Positions 46,859 through 63,200 of a DNA stretch of 64,000 nt are shown here, piece by piece. The notes beneath the pieces are model-generated. The model was not told the origin of the DNA. It saw only the letters and a program-made list of their open reading frames with translations, and ran no database searches. The stretch's first letter is position 1, and every line of letters starts with the position of its first letter. This DNA comes from Seriola aureovittata (Eukaryota; Chordata; Actinopteri; Carangiformes; Carangidae): the NCBI RefSeq assembly GCF_021018895.1, contig NC_079375.1, positions 14,707,992-14,771,991 of the forward strand. Reading direction: 5' to 3'. The translations under genes were made by a program, and so were the position numbers.

Positions 46859-48901
46859 CTTTCTGACACCTCACTTGCCATGCAGAAATGTGATCCAGAC
46901 TCTTACACATCATAAACAAACATGACTTGCAAACATTATAAGGAGAGAAAAACAAGTCACATGCAAATAATGGAGGGTGATAAATAAAAGGGGCAAATAA
47001 TAGAGAAGAAAGCACAGCAGAACAAAGACATGGAAAATTATTCTAATGAGCACATGATGGTAAACAACTACCTATTCACTAACACTGGACAAATACATCA
47101 GAGGGTTGTTGAAATGTTTGCTGATAATATTAAGATATACAGCTGTTGGTTATAGAGTGTTAATGCACTAACAGGTGATTTAATGGCAACAATATCATCT
47201 TTAGTTTGTCCAGACTCCCTTGTTTACAACACTCTGCAGACTCTACAGAGTTACATGCCACAGCTTACATTTGTATTTAATCAGCCCCCAAAAATCCACT
47301 ATCAGCTGTGATCTATTCACACGATGACAAAGGCAGCTTCCAAAGGTCCACTAAGCTTAGTACAGGGCTCCAAATAATGGTGAAGCACATTGTAATTACC
47401 ATGAATATAGTTTACTGCACATGTAGCCTTGTTTGGCTTTATAGAGGCTGATTCAATAAGGGCAATGTAGACTGTCAGTCTCGTCTCTTGAACTGCCTCT
47501 GCATCTCCTGCTATGTGAATTTACTGTGTTTAACGTGTTTCTAGCATGATAAAGGAACAACACTTGAGCTCCGAGTGACAGGAAGATACTGGCTGTTGTA
47601 CAGAGCACACAAAACACACACACACACACACACACACACTTACACACACACACACTTATACACACACACACACACATGCACTGTATGCGGCCTGTAGATA
47701 TTTACACCTTGATATGTTACACATATCTTTATGACAGAGTACATTTAATCCAGCCTGGCCTCCAATACAATGTTGAGAAGTGTAACCACTGTATGAAGCA
47801 CAGTGATAAACCCACAAGTCCAAAAACTGTTGTAGAGCAAAGTGTGTGCGTGTGAGTCCTTGTTACGACCTTCAAATGGGTGTAAGTATTTTAGCTTCAT
47901 GCAACAATTTTGAGCCATATTTCAATCTTATGTGATATCACAGCAGCGCACCAATTCGGGCTCATTTTTGTCTGTGTAAACATTTGTGCAACAATTTATT
48001 AACGTCTCAACTTTTTGTTTGCATATAGAATGTGTAGTAGTGCTCGCCATATAAGATAACGTATAAGGAGTTAAATGTAGAGTGTATAAGCTAATTTGCA
48101 GCGTATCTAGTTAAGCAATAAGTCTGTAGTATCTCCCTTTATATGGCACTGGCCTGTATATGCTTTGTACATATGAAAATACACGGATGAGATCTATGTA
48201 CACGCTCTGTACATAGGAGAATTATGCATTTGAAATCCAACAGCCATTGTTATTTTTCAGAGAACATGAAATTGTTTTTGTACATGAGTGAATGATTAAA
48301 TTGAAAGGGGAAAAAAAAAAAACACCTTTAAAAGATGAGAAATTGTGTTTCTTCCTCGTGTGTGTAGTTTGTGTTTGTGTGGAGGGGAAAAAAAGGACAA
48401 AGACTTTTCTTTAAAAAAAAATCGTATTTATATACGTAGGACACTCAGACATTCAGTATCAAACATAGCCCTACCCCACATGACACAGCATGACCCCGAA
48501 TAAAACAACACTACAAAATATCCATAGAAAACCAACGCAATAGCAACACATGACTCACATGACAAAAAAAATGTACAAAACTCAGTTTGAACAACAGCTT
48601 TACATTCTGGTTGAACTCTCCAATATATATAATATATATATATACATATATATGTGTATATATATAATATATATAATATATATATATATACTGTTTACAG
48701 CAGCGATCAACGGTGGAGGGAGATCAGTACATGGAAGGCCTGGAGGATGAGACAGAAGGCAGCGAGTGGAGGAGACATGATCAGAGGAAGGACAGGAGAG
48801 GAGGAGGAGGAGGTGGAGAGAGGTTTACAGTGAAAGCAGAATAGATTATGTCATATCCAGAATCAACACGGACTCAAAGAGACATAAAGATGGACAATAC
48901 A
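46858..48901 (-). other. fam131a 3' UTR and flank
   Basis: No coding exon. It contains imperfect (CA)n tracts at 47612-47676 and an (AT)n block at 48621-48692 close to the fam131a stop. A candidate minus-strand AATAAA lies near 47993-47998, which would give a 3' UTR of roughly 0.9 kb. Confidence 0.4.
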
Positions 48902-52087
<3,186 letters not shown>

Positions 52088-52797
52088 GGAGAGATGGTGT
52101 CACAGCGCAGCGAACCAACACAACTAAAAGTCACAGCTTGGGTTTACCGGTTTAAACCACCAGGCAGACAAGCAAACAGCTATGCCCTAAATTTACTGCA
52201 CAGATGCTAAAGCCATGGTAAGCCGGTGAAACCAGTTAAAATGGTTGGGGCTGAGGGATGTGAGGGCAATGGTGACACTCTCTATGCAAACTGGCAGACA
52301 TATGGCATGTCACCAGCTCTGGTAAGCAGCTCCAGCCAGGCCTGCTCACCCCAAAGCTGCTGATCCCTATTAAAAGTGATAGCACTACCTAACTAACCCC
52401 ATGTCCATAACAAACACACATTTGGCTGCATATAACAGATCTCATGGGTCGGATGAATCTGTGCCAGAAGACCATGAGAGAGGCTTGAAATATGTCTTGT
52501 TTTTTAGGGCAGGTGAGTCTTTCAACAAGCAGGAAACATGTTGCCTGAGCACGACTCTGAGCACGTGCATGACTTGACAGATATCCTTAAGTAGATTTGC
52601 TCCCAAAGCAGCTAAGAAAGAAGAGGCTCCTGACTGTGGTGAAAGGCTTATGATAAAGTCAAAAATGACAGTAAATGTGTGTCAGAGGCAAACAGGCCAA
52701 TAGGGACCTGGGAGGCAACGATACAAAGGTGTGAACAGCTCCCACGGCTCTGTGTGACGTTCAACGCCCCTCAGAAGAGCTGCTAAAAAACACTCAC

Positions 52798-52824
52798 CTC
52801 CTGAGCTCTGCAGGTGTCACTCAT
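52798..52824 (-). CDS. fam131a: Alternative first coding exon of fam131a
   Basis: ATG AGT GAC ACC TGC AGA GCT CAG GAG followed by a strong donor GTGAGT. The nine codons (MSDTCRAQE) end in phase 0, so they join correctly to the exon at 51705-51816 (VKFEESEMIPK). The downstream first exon at 52037-52087 also ends in phase 0 with donor GTAGGA. Two mutually exclusive starts would give proteins differing only at the extreme N-terminus. Which one is used is unknown. Confidence 0.55.
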
Positions 52825-53198
52825 GCTCAACACACACACAACACAGGTTCAGCATGTGGCGCTCTGCAACGGCTCCCTCCTGAGACTCAGACACACGGCT
52901 TTCAGCACCGCGAGCGCTCACCTTTTAAATAATCTTGTTGCAAGCAGGTAGTCAAAACAAGAAACACTTGACCCCTCGCAGATGCAAACACTGCTACAAA
53001 TGTGGATTATATTAGGTCATAAGCCAGGCAGCAGCATTTGTCAACCGTCTCACCTTTTTTGCCTTGTGTCCTCTGTTGTATCTAGTTGTGACCCCTCGTC
53101 ACAGCTTGTGTGTCTTAGCTCTGCAAAGTGGGTTTCTGACCTCCAAAATGTATTGACTGTGAATTATGTGTAGCAACTACACAAGCTGTTCAATTTAA

Positions 53199-53203
53199 GA
53201 AAA

Positions 53204-53250
<47 letters not shown>
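53199..53250. repeat. (TA)n microsatellite
   Basis: About 25 AT/TA units in the upstream region of fam131a. Confidence 0.95.
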
Positions 53251-53252
<2 letters not shown>

Positions 53253-54096
53253 TTATATGGTTTATTTCTTATTTTCTCGCAACCCCTCAGATTCATCTGT
53301 CAGATTCATTGGAAGTGTCCCAGCCCTTCAGGTTGGAACCACTACAGTATAAATGTCAAACAACAGTTTTGATCAATTATAAAAATTGAAACATTTATTT
53401 GTTCCAGTTCTTTCTTTCAAGTAACTGTATATTGAATATTTTGTTGTTTTGGACTGTTGACTTGAGAAAATAAGTCTTTTAAAGATATCACCTTAGGGTC
53501 TGGGACACAAATGGGTTTCTTTCCCCACTATGTTCTACTCTTTTTAGACTAAATAATGATCTTATCAGTCAAAAAATAATCAAAAGATGATCAATCAAAT
53601 AAGCCCTCCTCTATTTGACACTCAGTTTGTTGTGATTTCTGAAACTGTTCCCTGTGAAATTTTCACTTTTCTTTCACCTCTGCACCTGCACATGGTTTAG
53701 CCTCTCCAGAGCTGTTAAATGTGTAATGTTGATTTGAAAGACTCACACTTCACCGTGCTGATTGCCAGGCCTCTTTTTCAGCTGACAACTGCTGCTAATT
53801 GGCATTCATCCTAATAACAACTACATGCCCAGCAGTGTTTGCAGTTGTAATCAAGTTCCCCTTTTCCTGAGGTGTTGGGGTCATTTTGTCTGCTCCCTGC
53901 AGAGGCAACCTCTGGTAACCATGATGTTACTAAACATGTCAAACAGGAGTGATGCCTCCTCTTCTGACATCCCCAGAGTCAGTGATGTGACCTATAGGAC
54001 CAACAAGTGGGATCGAGTTAGGTGTCTGCAGCCAAAACATCTTCAGCCCTGAGTCTGTCTCTTGGAATGAATGGAGGGAGCTGCAGTGCTGATGTG

Positions 54097-54132
54097 ATGA
54101 GTTGTGTGTGTGTGTGTGTGTTTGTGTGTATG

Positions 54133-54163
<31 letters not shown>

Positions 54164-54165
54164 TC
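54097..54165 (+). repeat. (GT)n tract followed by poly(T)
   Basis: GT units at 54102-54147 run into a T18 stretch at 54148-54165. This produces long spurious open frames on both strands. Confidence 0.9.
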
Positions 54166-54379
54166 TGGAAATGGTGCATTCAAGCAACAGAAGCAGTTGA
54201 ATAACACATCACCCCGCCATTGATGGGTGCAGGCCTGTAGCCTGCAATTACGGGGAAAATAGCGCACGACAGGCGCGGATGCAGCAGCGGGTCTCCTGGC
54301 AACCTCTGAAGTCTCCATCTGCATACCAATAGCTCCATACCTGCATCGGATAAACACCTCGGAAATACCAAAGAGCCCC

Positions 54380-54662
54380 CTGCCCTTTATATACACCTTC
54401 ACAGCTCTAACGAAGCTCGCCCGGTTGTGATCTTTTCACTCACAGCGACTCTCCTCACCTACCTGTAAGTCGGACCGCGGCGGCTCATGATAATGCGCTT
54501 TAATTGTGTCCGATCCGATCAACAGATGATACCGCGCGGCTCGTCCTCCTGCAGCAGGGTCTGCAGCACAGCGTTACAGCCACACAGTCGGCGGAAACAT
54601 CCTCCTAACTCCAGCATCACATCTGCGGCGCACACGCACCATTTGTTGCTCGGTATATGGGT
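54380..54662 (-). promoter_or_regulatory. Probable fam131a promoter and untranslated first exon
   Basis: A CpG-rich block (CCGCGG, CGCGCGG) ends on the minus strand in ACTTACAG followed by the donor GTAGGT (54462-54457), which reads as an untranslated first exon spliced to one of the coding first exons. The upstream flank has a C-rich array listed separately. The boundaries of the exon are inferred. Confidence 0.45.
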
Positions 54663-54723
54663 TACATAGGCTGTCCAAATGTCTCCCGATGGCAAGCGTC
54701 ATCAACGCAAGGCGGTGTCACAT

Positions 54724-54770
54724 CCCATCCCACCCCACCCCACCACCCCCACCACCCCCACCACCCCCTT
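54724..54770 (-). repeat. G-rich array with quadruplex potential upstream of fam131a
   Basis: On the minus strand the sequence is a series of GGGGTGGTG-like units with at least seven runs of three to five guanines and loops of one to four bases, satisfying the G-quadruplex rule. It lies about 60-110 bases upstream of the CpG-rich promoter block of fam131a. Confidence 0.85.
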
Positions 54771-55334
54771 TCCCTACCCCTACCCGATGCAGCCAACATC
54801 AAGATACGGTAACCTGCCGCTTTGGTGTTAGAAAGCACTGCAGCTTTTATTTTAGACATATTTCAGCGCATTCATCGGCAGGTATTCGGTGAACACACTC
54901 AACAGGACCCGGGCAGGATGGACAGACTGCTCATGTGTGGAAATTTACTGCGGCCTGATGCCAAAAGAAAAGCAGAGTGGAAAGCCAGTTTGACCTGATT
55001 TGATCGGTCGTGTTAACCTGCAGTGTAACAGCATAACAGGACACATGCGCAGAGCACAAAGCGGGCTACTGCCCCGTGGCCCCAGACCTCCGGGCCCCCC
55101 CCCCGACAATCAATGTGGCAAGGGTCTTAAAAACAAATTATTACCTCAAATTCAGGCTCTGTCTTCTAGAAACACTTTCTTTTGTTGAATTTGATTTGTT
55201 TTCTTTACATGCAGCATTTTCCTAAATATATTAGTGTTTAATCGCATGACTGCAGATTAATGTGTCATGCAGTCAGCCTGGGGCCAGACAGTGTTAAAGC
55301 ACACATCTGGGACCACAAACAAATCACAGCAGCT

Positions 55335-55500
55335 GGAACCGTTAGTTAGTTAGTTAATCAATAAAATGAGTCACAGGTTTTAGCTTCTCTTTGTTTTAAA
55401 TGAGTGTAAATGGAATCTCGTTTTTACGCTGGTTGGACAAAACAAGCAATTTGAAGTCGTCATCTTGGGCTCTGAGGGATTTTAAACACTGAACAATTAA
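55335..55500. repeat. Degenerate hAT-type DNA-transposon fragment
   Basis: It contains 'cgctggttggacaaaacaag' and 'caatttgaagtcgtcatctt', the recurring wording of the teleost family also seen at 1.8 and 41.7 kb. Boundaries are approximate. Confidence 0.5.
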
Positions 55501-56543
55501 TAAAAATAATTGTTCGTGGCATTTGTACAAATTATAATGAAGCTACCATGTAGTCTACCATGTGATTAGAAATATACATAATGCACAGAACGGGCGGAAC
55601 ACAGGGGTCGGTGAGGGTCATTGGGTTAACATGACCATATGACTTGACTTATGGGTGCACAAATTCAATCTTTTTTTTTTTTCTTTTCCCCCATATTTAA
55701 AATCTCTGACCTCCGCTATCGGTTCACTGTGACTGAATGAATGTAGGCGACAATGGTCATGCTGAAGGTTTATGACACAAAGTGTATTTAATGTGATTTG
55801 GTGAAGTCATGGCTGAAACCCGATCTGCTTTATAAGGTCAGTATCAGACTGATGAGTCCCCAATAACCAGCCATATCCACAACATACACAACTATAAAAT
55901 GACTGGAACATCCAACATGTTTGACAGATTTATAACAAAACTCTGCTCAGCAACTTAATAAGTCCTTTATTTGCAATGTTCCGTTACCTCATGTTTCCAG
56001 TTTCCGATGCAAAAGAAGCAATAATTTCTTAAATAAAGAAAGCAAAAAAATATTTACAAAATTCCAATAAAACTAATAATCAATGGATTATCTAAAGCAC
56101 CTCTCTGCATCCGGACAACTGCTGTTGGAAAAGGATACACTGCAATTACATCAGCAATTTATTGTTTCTGAAAAATAAAACTGGAAAAAAAAAGTTCGTT
56201 TTTTTTAATTATTATCATTAATATTATATATTTACAGAACGCTCCTGAAATGAGTTTCCACTTAAAGTAGAAAAGGCTTTCGGATCATTTCTGTGGTGTT
56301 TGTTTGTTTTTGTTTTTTTGTTGTTTTTTTTTTTTTTTTTTGTTTTTTTTTCAACTCTATATATTTCATCAAGTCAATTTTCTGTAGACTTCAAGTTTTA
56401 ATGGTGATTGGGTCAATAAGTGTCCTTTATGACAGCTCGGGTTTAAGTACAGAAGAGGTAAAGATGAAGAGTCAGTGTGGTTCACTACTGGGGATGGGTG
56501 AGGATGGCTTAGAGGAAGCATTAAGACCACCCCCTAGTAGTCA

Positions 56544-56556
56544 AGGTCAAAGGTCA
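56544..56556 (+). promoter_or_regulatory. Perfect DR1 element (AGGTCA A AGGTCA)
   Basis: Two exact AGGTCA half-sites in direct repeat with a one-base spacer, the consensus for RXR/PPAR, HNF4 and COUP-TF. It stands alone about 0.7 kb beyond the eif4g1 stop and outside any repeat I recognise. Confidence 0.6.
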
Positions 56557-57246
56557 ACATCAGTCCTCCGTGTTTCTGTCCTCTTTAAGTTCATGATAGG
56601 AAACAGGAAGAGAAAATAGACAACCTTTGCTTTAAAAACTCCATCCATCAAATTAAGATTAGTTCATGTACATTTTGTCTACCAACGTTTCGCCCCCCTG
56701 TATAATTAATAGAAACACACTTCAGACATGCTGCACACTCCAGTAAGGGACAAAGACATAGAAGAGCTGTGTTTGGATTGAACACACATTATGGCATGAT
56801 GATACCCACGCATCAGGGAACCCACTACACCACACGCCCTGCTGTTTATTCTTGCAGACCAGATAGGTTGTTAGGCATTATAACCATAGAAAAGCAGCCT
56901 GTTGGTTTGGATTATTGTGACAAAAAGAGTTTCGTAGTGATGTGGGATACTTCACACCTTGTTAACAAGCAATCCTGCTGAATCAGTTTTCAAGTTTATT
57001 TGATTAGGACACTTGCTGTGACAAGCAGGTGGGGAAATAATGAGGAAGCAAGAGAGGGAGGGGAGAGAGAAATGATTGTTTTCTGAGTCCATCCCTCAAA
57101 GAAAAGAGAAAATAATAAAGATTTATCCTCACTGAGGATTGATTTCGAGTCTGCCTCTCTGGCAATATTGTCCATGACTCTCGACAGCCGCCTGCAGAGC
57201 CCCCGCCTTTGCCATAGGGAGGGGGGGCAGCTTTCAGTTCAGTCTT

Positions 57247-60200
57247 TTATTCCTTGTCAGACTCCTCCTCTGCCTCACGGAGCCAGGTGAAGAAGGCGGT
57301 GACGGATTTCAAGGCCACACCTTTGCCTGTTTGCTCTGCGGGGTCTTTGCTGGATTCCCACTTGTAGAAGGCCTCCTCTTTAATTACGTCCTCATCGTAC
57401 AGGGCATCGAAGAACATCCGCAGCAGGTCTGCAGAGACACAACACACGGGTCAGCACTGATCTTGCATTGGTAATGAAACAACCGAGGGTATTGTTGCAG
57501 CAAATTACACTTCACCCAATGTTTGCTGCCAGGTGAGAGGAGGGGAAAAAAGTAACAAACCTTACAATACAACAGCCCTGAAATAAACACAAGCTCATAC
57601 TGTTTAGTTTCTGCTGTGTGATGAAGACATTTATATAACTTTGTCCTTTTTAAACAAATATCCCATCAAGTGTCCTTCAGTCAGTTATTTTTGCTAATGT
57701 AGATATCCTGCGTTTGGCATATGACATTATTTAGACTTTTGTCTGGTCACAGTTCATTATTTTGTACTTAGAGAAGGAGACAAAAATGAACCAATTACAA
57801 AAGGCAGCTTCACTGGTCAAATACAAATTAGCACCAAGTGTCAGTATTCAGAGAGGTTCTTTCTGATATTAGGAAGATTCAGCAAATTTGTCACAAAGGA
57901 AACATATTTTTCTCTCTGTTTTAGTGTGGAGAGCTCAAACTGCATTTTTCTAAGAATCACATGAATCAACTACTGGCTACTAAAGATAGAACAATACTGT
58001 TTATTGCTGTGTCAGTGTTTTTGTCTGTGCTCTTCTCACTGGTTTGATGTTGCGGCGGAAATCATGGGGGAAACAAATTTATCACTTTTCCTCCCACCAA
58101 TCAGAATGTATCATAAGAATCAGACAGTTGTGCCGCTCATTCACGACTCGTTACATAATCAGCACTGTTACCCTCTAGTGAGCAGTAAATCAAGTCTTCT
58201 GACATTCATGAATCCTCACTGTTTTGTGTCATCAGTGAACGATGTGCTATTGCATCTATCAAATGGAAGCATTGCATTGTGGGATAGTGAATAGAAAGTA
58301 ATGAACATGTCACGGACACTATGTCTTTGTAGTATTTTTTTTTTTTTTTTTTTAAATGTACTGCATAGATGTGACACTGACAGTTTGGACAGTTAAATAA
58401 AATGACAGAAAGGAAATGCAATGCATTATATGGGAATCACTTTGGATGCAGCCACAATCTCTTCACAGTTGTTCGAGTTAAAAAGAAATATATATATATA
58501 TAAGTTTAACTTCAACTCTGATTGTTGCTTATTTAGTCACAAATATCAAAAAGTTCTGAGTCTCAGTAATGACCAGATTTTTTTGAAACTGAATAATCAA
58601 TCAAACAGTCAAAACCTGAAAACTATGAGCTCCACTTATTTATAGTGTTTCTTATAGGGCTGTTGTATTGTAAGGTATTTGTCTCCCTCTGTATGTCCAG
58701 CGTTAACCCTTTATTCCCAGCAGAGGCAGACCAATAGCAGGACACTCACTTGCAGGCTGCTCCATGTGCACCATCAGAGCCTGGAGGGCGTAAAGGGCCT
58801 GCAGCTCTTTTTGCTCATCACACAGGTATTTCTGCAGCAGACTGGCCCTCTGGTTGATCTGCCGTGCGTCCACCCTGTACGGGTTGTCGCCTGAAATGAG
58901 GAGTAACAAACATGTTCAGACAAACCATGATCACAGGTAAAACTCATCCCATACCGTAATGAAGGTTTACTTCCTGAGCTGCCGAGTCAATCACATACTG
59001 TGGTGTGCGTTCTGTGATATTGGTGCATCAGTAATACTGAAACTTTTTCTCCTTGGAGAATTCAAGCTGCTGCTGCTGTGAGGTGAAAAGACCAACAGAC
59101 AGCTCTCACTTCTACGTCATACTTACATATGATGGCAGACTGACACACTGATGTCATCAGTGCTCGTACGAACTGGTTGGAAGCCATCTGCTGCTCGTCC
59201 ATGTTAGCCTGGAAGAGAGAAAAAAGAAAAATGAAAAGAGGGAACTTAAGTTACTCATGCAAGTTTAATATCTTTAAAAACCCTGGAGTATTGGCATGTA
59301 AAGTAAAACATGAGCAACATCACTAGTACTGTCACACACACCTCAACCCAGTCTCGGATACGCTGGTTGTTGGCTTTGTCCTGAAGGAGTCTGTCCAGCT
59401 GTTTGCTGAGCTCTTCTCCACTCAGGACTTTCTTCTTATCCACTTCCTTTGACTCCGTCTCCTCTCCTGTGGTGAAATCCACTTTCTGAAAAGTGTAACA
59501 AAAAAAGGAAGGCTTGAAGAAACTTTTTTTTTTTTGGCTTTAAATCTTACATCTAAAAACAAACTGAACCGAAAACAGAAACAGCACCAACAACAAAACA
59601 AGTCCCATCTTTTTTACTCATGCACTGCGTTTTCTTTACATGCCCAGTATACAGAACATAACTGAACTAATACTCACACATTTTCATTGTGTATTTTTAT
59701 CTATTACTTTTTATTTATTTAATGATTGTTCTTATCTGCCACCATGGAGTTACAGGTATGGGGCATAGCGCTATCACTTTTTATTCAAAATTTTGAACAT
59801 TTGTTCAAATGTGGTAAAAAAATATGCAAAGTGTTCCTGACCTGTTTTAACAAAATTACAGTCTAAAAGCACCACAGGCCATTTGAAGTAGTTCACCTTT
59901 TAGTCCAGCAGAGGGCTTGACTATTCCTGCTATATTGACCTTGATCAGTAAACTACACTAATAGATAAAAATAAAAGTGAGCAGTCATGTCACATCAGGG
60001 TCCTTCTGTGGATTCCTTATGTGGATTTCTTTCAAATTACTATAAGGATGTTTTGGCACTTATTTCCATGTTATAAAAACTTCAGAAAAATATTGGCGCA
60101 TTCTGTGTCATTTTTCTTTGAGATAGTATGCAGTTATCTAATTATGGACTGTGCCTTCTCTGTATGAGTTGTTACGATCTCCCTTTGTTACTTCTGTGCC

Positions 60201-63200
60201 TCCAAAAAAAACTAAAATTAGAATTAAGAAAGGGTCTCAAAAAACAAACATACAAAACAGAGTACTATCTATCCCCATCAAAGAAAAGCTTCATCTTCAC
60301 GCCCCCAACCCAGCCCGAGTGATTGTTTTCAGTTTCTCATGTTACTGTCTAGTACCGCTCTGTCCTACAGACCTGCTCGGTGACAAACTTGTTGACGTCT
60401 TCGTCCTTAGGCAGAAAATCACTCCAGTTCAGCCCAGCCTCTGTCCACATGGCTCCGACCTTCTTCGGGGTCTAATGAGAAAAAAAAGAATCATTAAAGC
60501 CAGTGAATCTAAAATGTGAATCTCAACAAAGTATTTGGGAATTTTTGTTGTACGACAGGCTGAAATGAAAGAACTGTTTTCAGTGTAGATGTGGAAGCAT
60601 CCAGGATCGGATCTTTTTGGGATTTATGTAGGACGTACCATTCCGTTGCAGAGCAGCTTGAGGATCTGTACCAGCAGCACGGCGGCCTTCCCCAGAGGCA
60701 CGAGAGGCTTTGAGATCTCCCTGAAGATACAATTAATTAATCTTTCCACTTCCTTTAAACTGAATTATTAGTCTGTTTTTTTATTTACTACCATTATAAA
60801 TAAATCAATAGTTACACCTGAGGCAAAAAAGCACAATTCTTCTATTTCATGTGTTAAAAAATATCTTTAGCCCCCCTTTTTTAAGCTTTCCTACTGGAAA
60901 TAAATGACCCAATTATATGTTGGATTAGGAAACTTCCTTATTTCAGAAGGTAGATAGGTCAGTGACATACAAACATCTTTCTTATTGCAGTGAAAAAAGT
61001 GTAAATGTGTTTGACTCAGGTTTGATGGTTTCAAGTGTCATGTTCGGGCTCGAGTACTGCCAAACACCCTGAAAATGCTGCTCACTGATATATACATTAA
61101 AACCAATAAAACGTCAGTCTGTGCAAACAGAGGAACAATCAGTTAAAGGTATTAGTATTTATCAGCCTCTATGCTCGATCAAAAGGAACTAGGTTTGTTT
61201 AAACCTATTGGATCAAATCATTTTTTGCTGAGCTCACCTGAAGAGCTGTCCCATAGGGATGCCTCCCTCATGGAGCATGGGGGTAATGAGTTCAGCCAGG
61301 TAGAGCCAGATGTGAGGTATATCTATGGCCATGTCTTCTGCTGCTTCCAGGATCTCTTGTAGCCTACAACCCCAAAAAACACAAGGCACTCAAACTCACT
61401 TCAAACAAACACCTTTACATGCACATGTAAAAAAAAAAAAAAAAAAAAAAAGACTGTGATGTTTCTCCTGTTGAATGCTTACCCTTTGTAGTACTGCTGT
61501 GTGGGCAATGTCCCTGCCTTTACAAGTTGTTGCAGCAACAGGCCCATGTGCTCTCTAGCAATGGTGCTGCGCTCAAGCGTCGACTCCACGCCGTTCCGCA
61601 CAAACACATAGAGCAGCGCAGAACTGTTGAGCTCTGCCACACACTGCAACGCCTCCTACGTTGCCGGAACAAGGGGGAAGAGAGATGCCGGCCGTCAGAG
61701 TAGTTTTATAATCCGAGCATTTCCTGGTAAGCCCGTTAATGTGCATGTGTTTCCGTAAAAATTCAGTGTTGGATGCAAGTGTGAGCGGTTTTATTTTTGT
61801 ACCTTCAAGTCATTGATGTGGAGGTATTCTTCAATGATAGCATTCGTCTTCTTCTCCACCTCCTCCTCAGTCAGACCAGCTTTAGGAAGAGAAGGAGGAG
61901 GAGTGGGGGCGCTCTCACGCTTAGCTGCAGAAAAACAAGGTAACAACACAGGTTAAAGCTCAATCGTGCACGGTCATTTCATCAATATACACTATACTAC
62001 TTAACTTCTTCCTCCTATTACATTCATTTTAAATTTTTATTTTGGTGTATGAGCTTTTTACCTGTGAGGTCTTTGCTTGGACCCCTGTCCCGGCTTCCTC
62101 GGTCTCTGCTTCCTCTGTCTCTGCTTCCTCGGTCTCTGCTTCCTCTTTCCCTGTCGTCGGTCATGCTGGCGACGCGACGCACAGGCTCAGTCGATGCCCG
62201 GCTGTCGCCACCCCTTCCGCCGCGCTCCTGTGACTCTCTGCTGAAGCTTCTCTTGGTGATTTGGTTCCGGTTGCTCCTGTCGTCGCGACCTTCCCGTCCC
62301 TCATTGCGATCCAATCGGTCAAACCGATCCCTCTCGCGGTCGCCCCTTTCCCTGTCGCCACCACGCTCACGACTGGAGCTCGACCTGAAGGTTGGAAGTG
62401 AAAGGTTGTTGTGCCATCAAATCTGAACTATATGATTTTGGATAAGATCTGATATACCATGTGTTCAAGCTGCACATTAGTGGTTCAGTCTTACAGACGA
62501 ACGGAAGGAAGGTGCATAAAAAAAAAAAAATCCAGATAGGAAATACTTTTATACTCTTCCCTGCAGTGAAACAATACAGAAGAAAAGCACAGCATTAGGA
62601 CAGGAGATTTCACTTTCACATCTTCTGATACCTCTGAGGAACTCTGCGATCAGAGTCTGATGAAGACAACAATGAACCAGACTGCTGCAGGGCTGAGAAA
62701 CGGTTGAGGGTGCTGGTAGTTGGACGACCGGAATCTAATAAAGGAGAGAAAAGGATGGATTAACCCCTGAAACCACTGTAGCATCCCAAACCGTATAGTC
62801 TTTTTGGAGAATATGTTTTACCCTGCTCTCCACTTGCTGGTTTGGCTCCAGTTCCTCCACTGCTGCCTTTGCCCCAGCTACCCCACATGCCTTTGCCTCC
62901 TGGCGCCAACAGTTGATTGTTGAAGTCCAGAGCACCAGGCTGCAGGGAAACAGGGAGAAAAAAAAAAGTTACATCCAATCCCAAACCATCAGGTTTAATG
63001 TAAAGTCAACTTCATTTTAACGACTTTGGACTTGGCAAAACAGGGTCGATTTTTGCTGCGAGTTTCCGGCACCAAAGAGTTTTAGTGAAAGCGTCCGTTA
63101 CCTTAGTGATCTTGCTAAGGCGGGTGGTGTCGATAGGTCTGTTCTTGGAGATGGGCACAGTGTTCCAGCCCTCATCCTGAGGCTGGGCGACCCGGCCACC

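Larger units (their letters stand above)
54771..57246. other. fam131a-eif4g1 intergenic region and eif4g1 3' flank
   Basis: No gene found. It contains a hAT-type repeat fragment (about 55335-55500), poly(T)/poly(GTTT) stretches near 56300-56350, a perfect DR1 nuclear-receptor motif at 56544-56556 and minus-strand AATAAA signals near 56994-56999 and 55963-55968 that could end eif4g1 transcripts. Confidence 0.5.

Noticed and set aside
54240..54320. RFX X-box (GGTTGCCAGGAGAC) near fam131a
   Set aside because: Only the left half-site is convincing; the right half departs from consensus, so I do not list it as a regulatory site.
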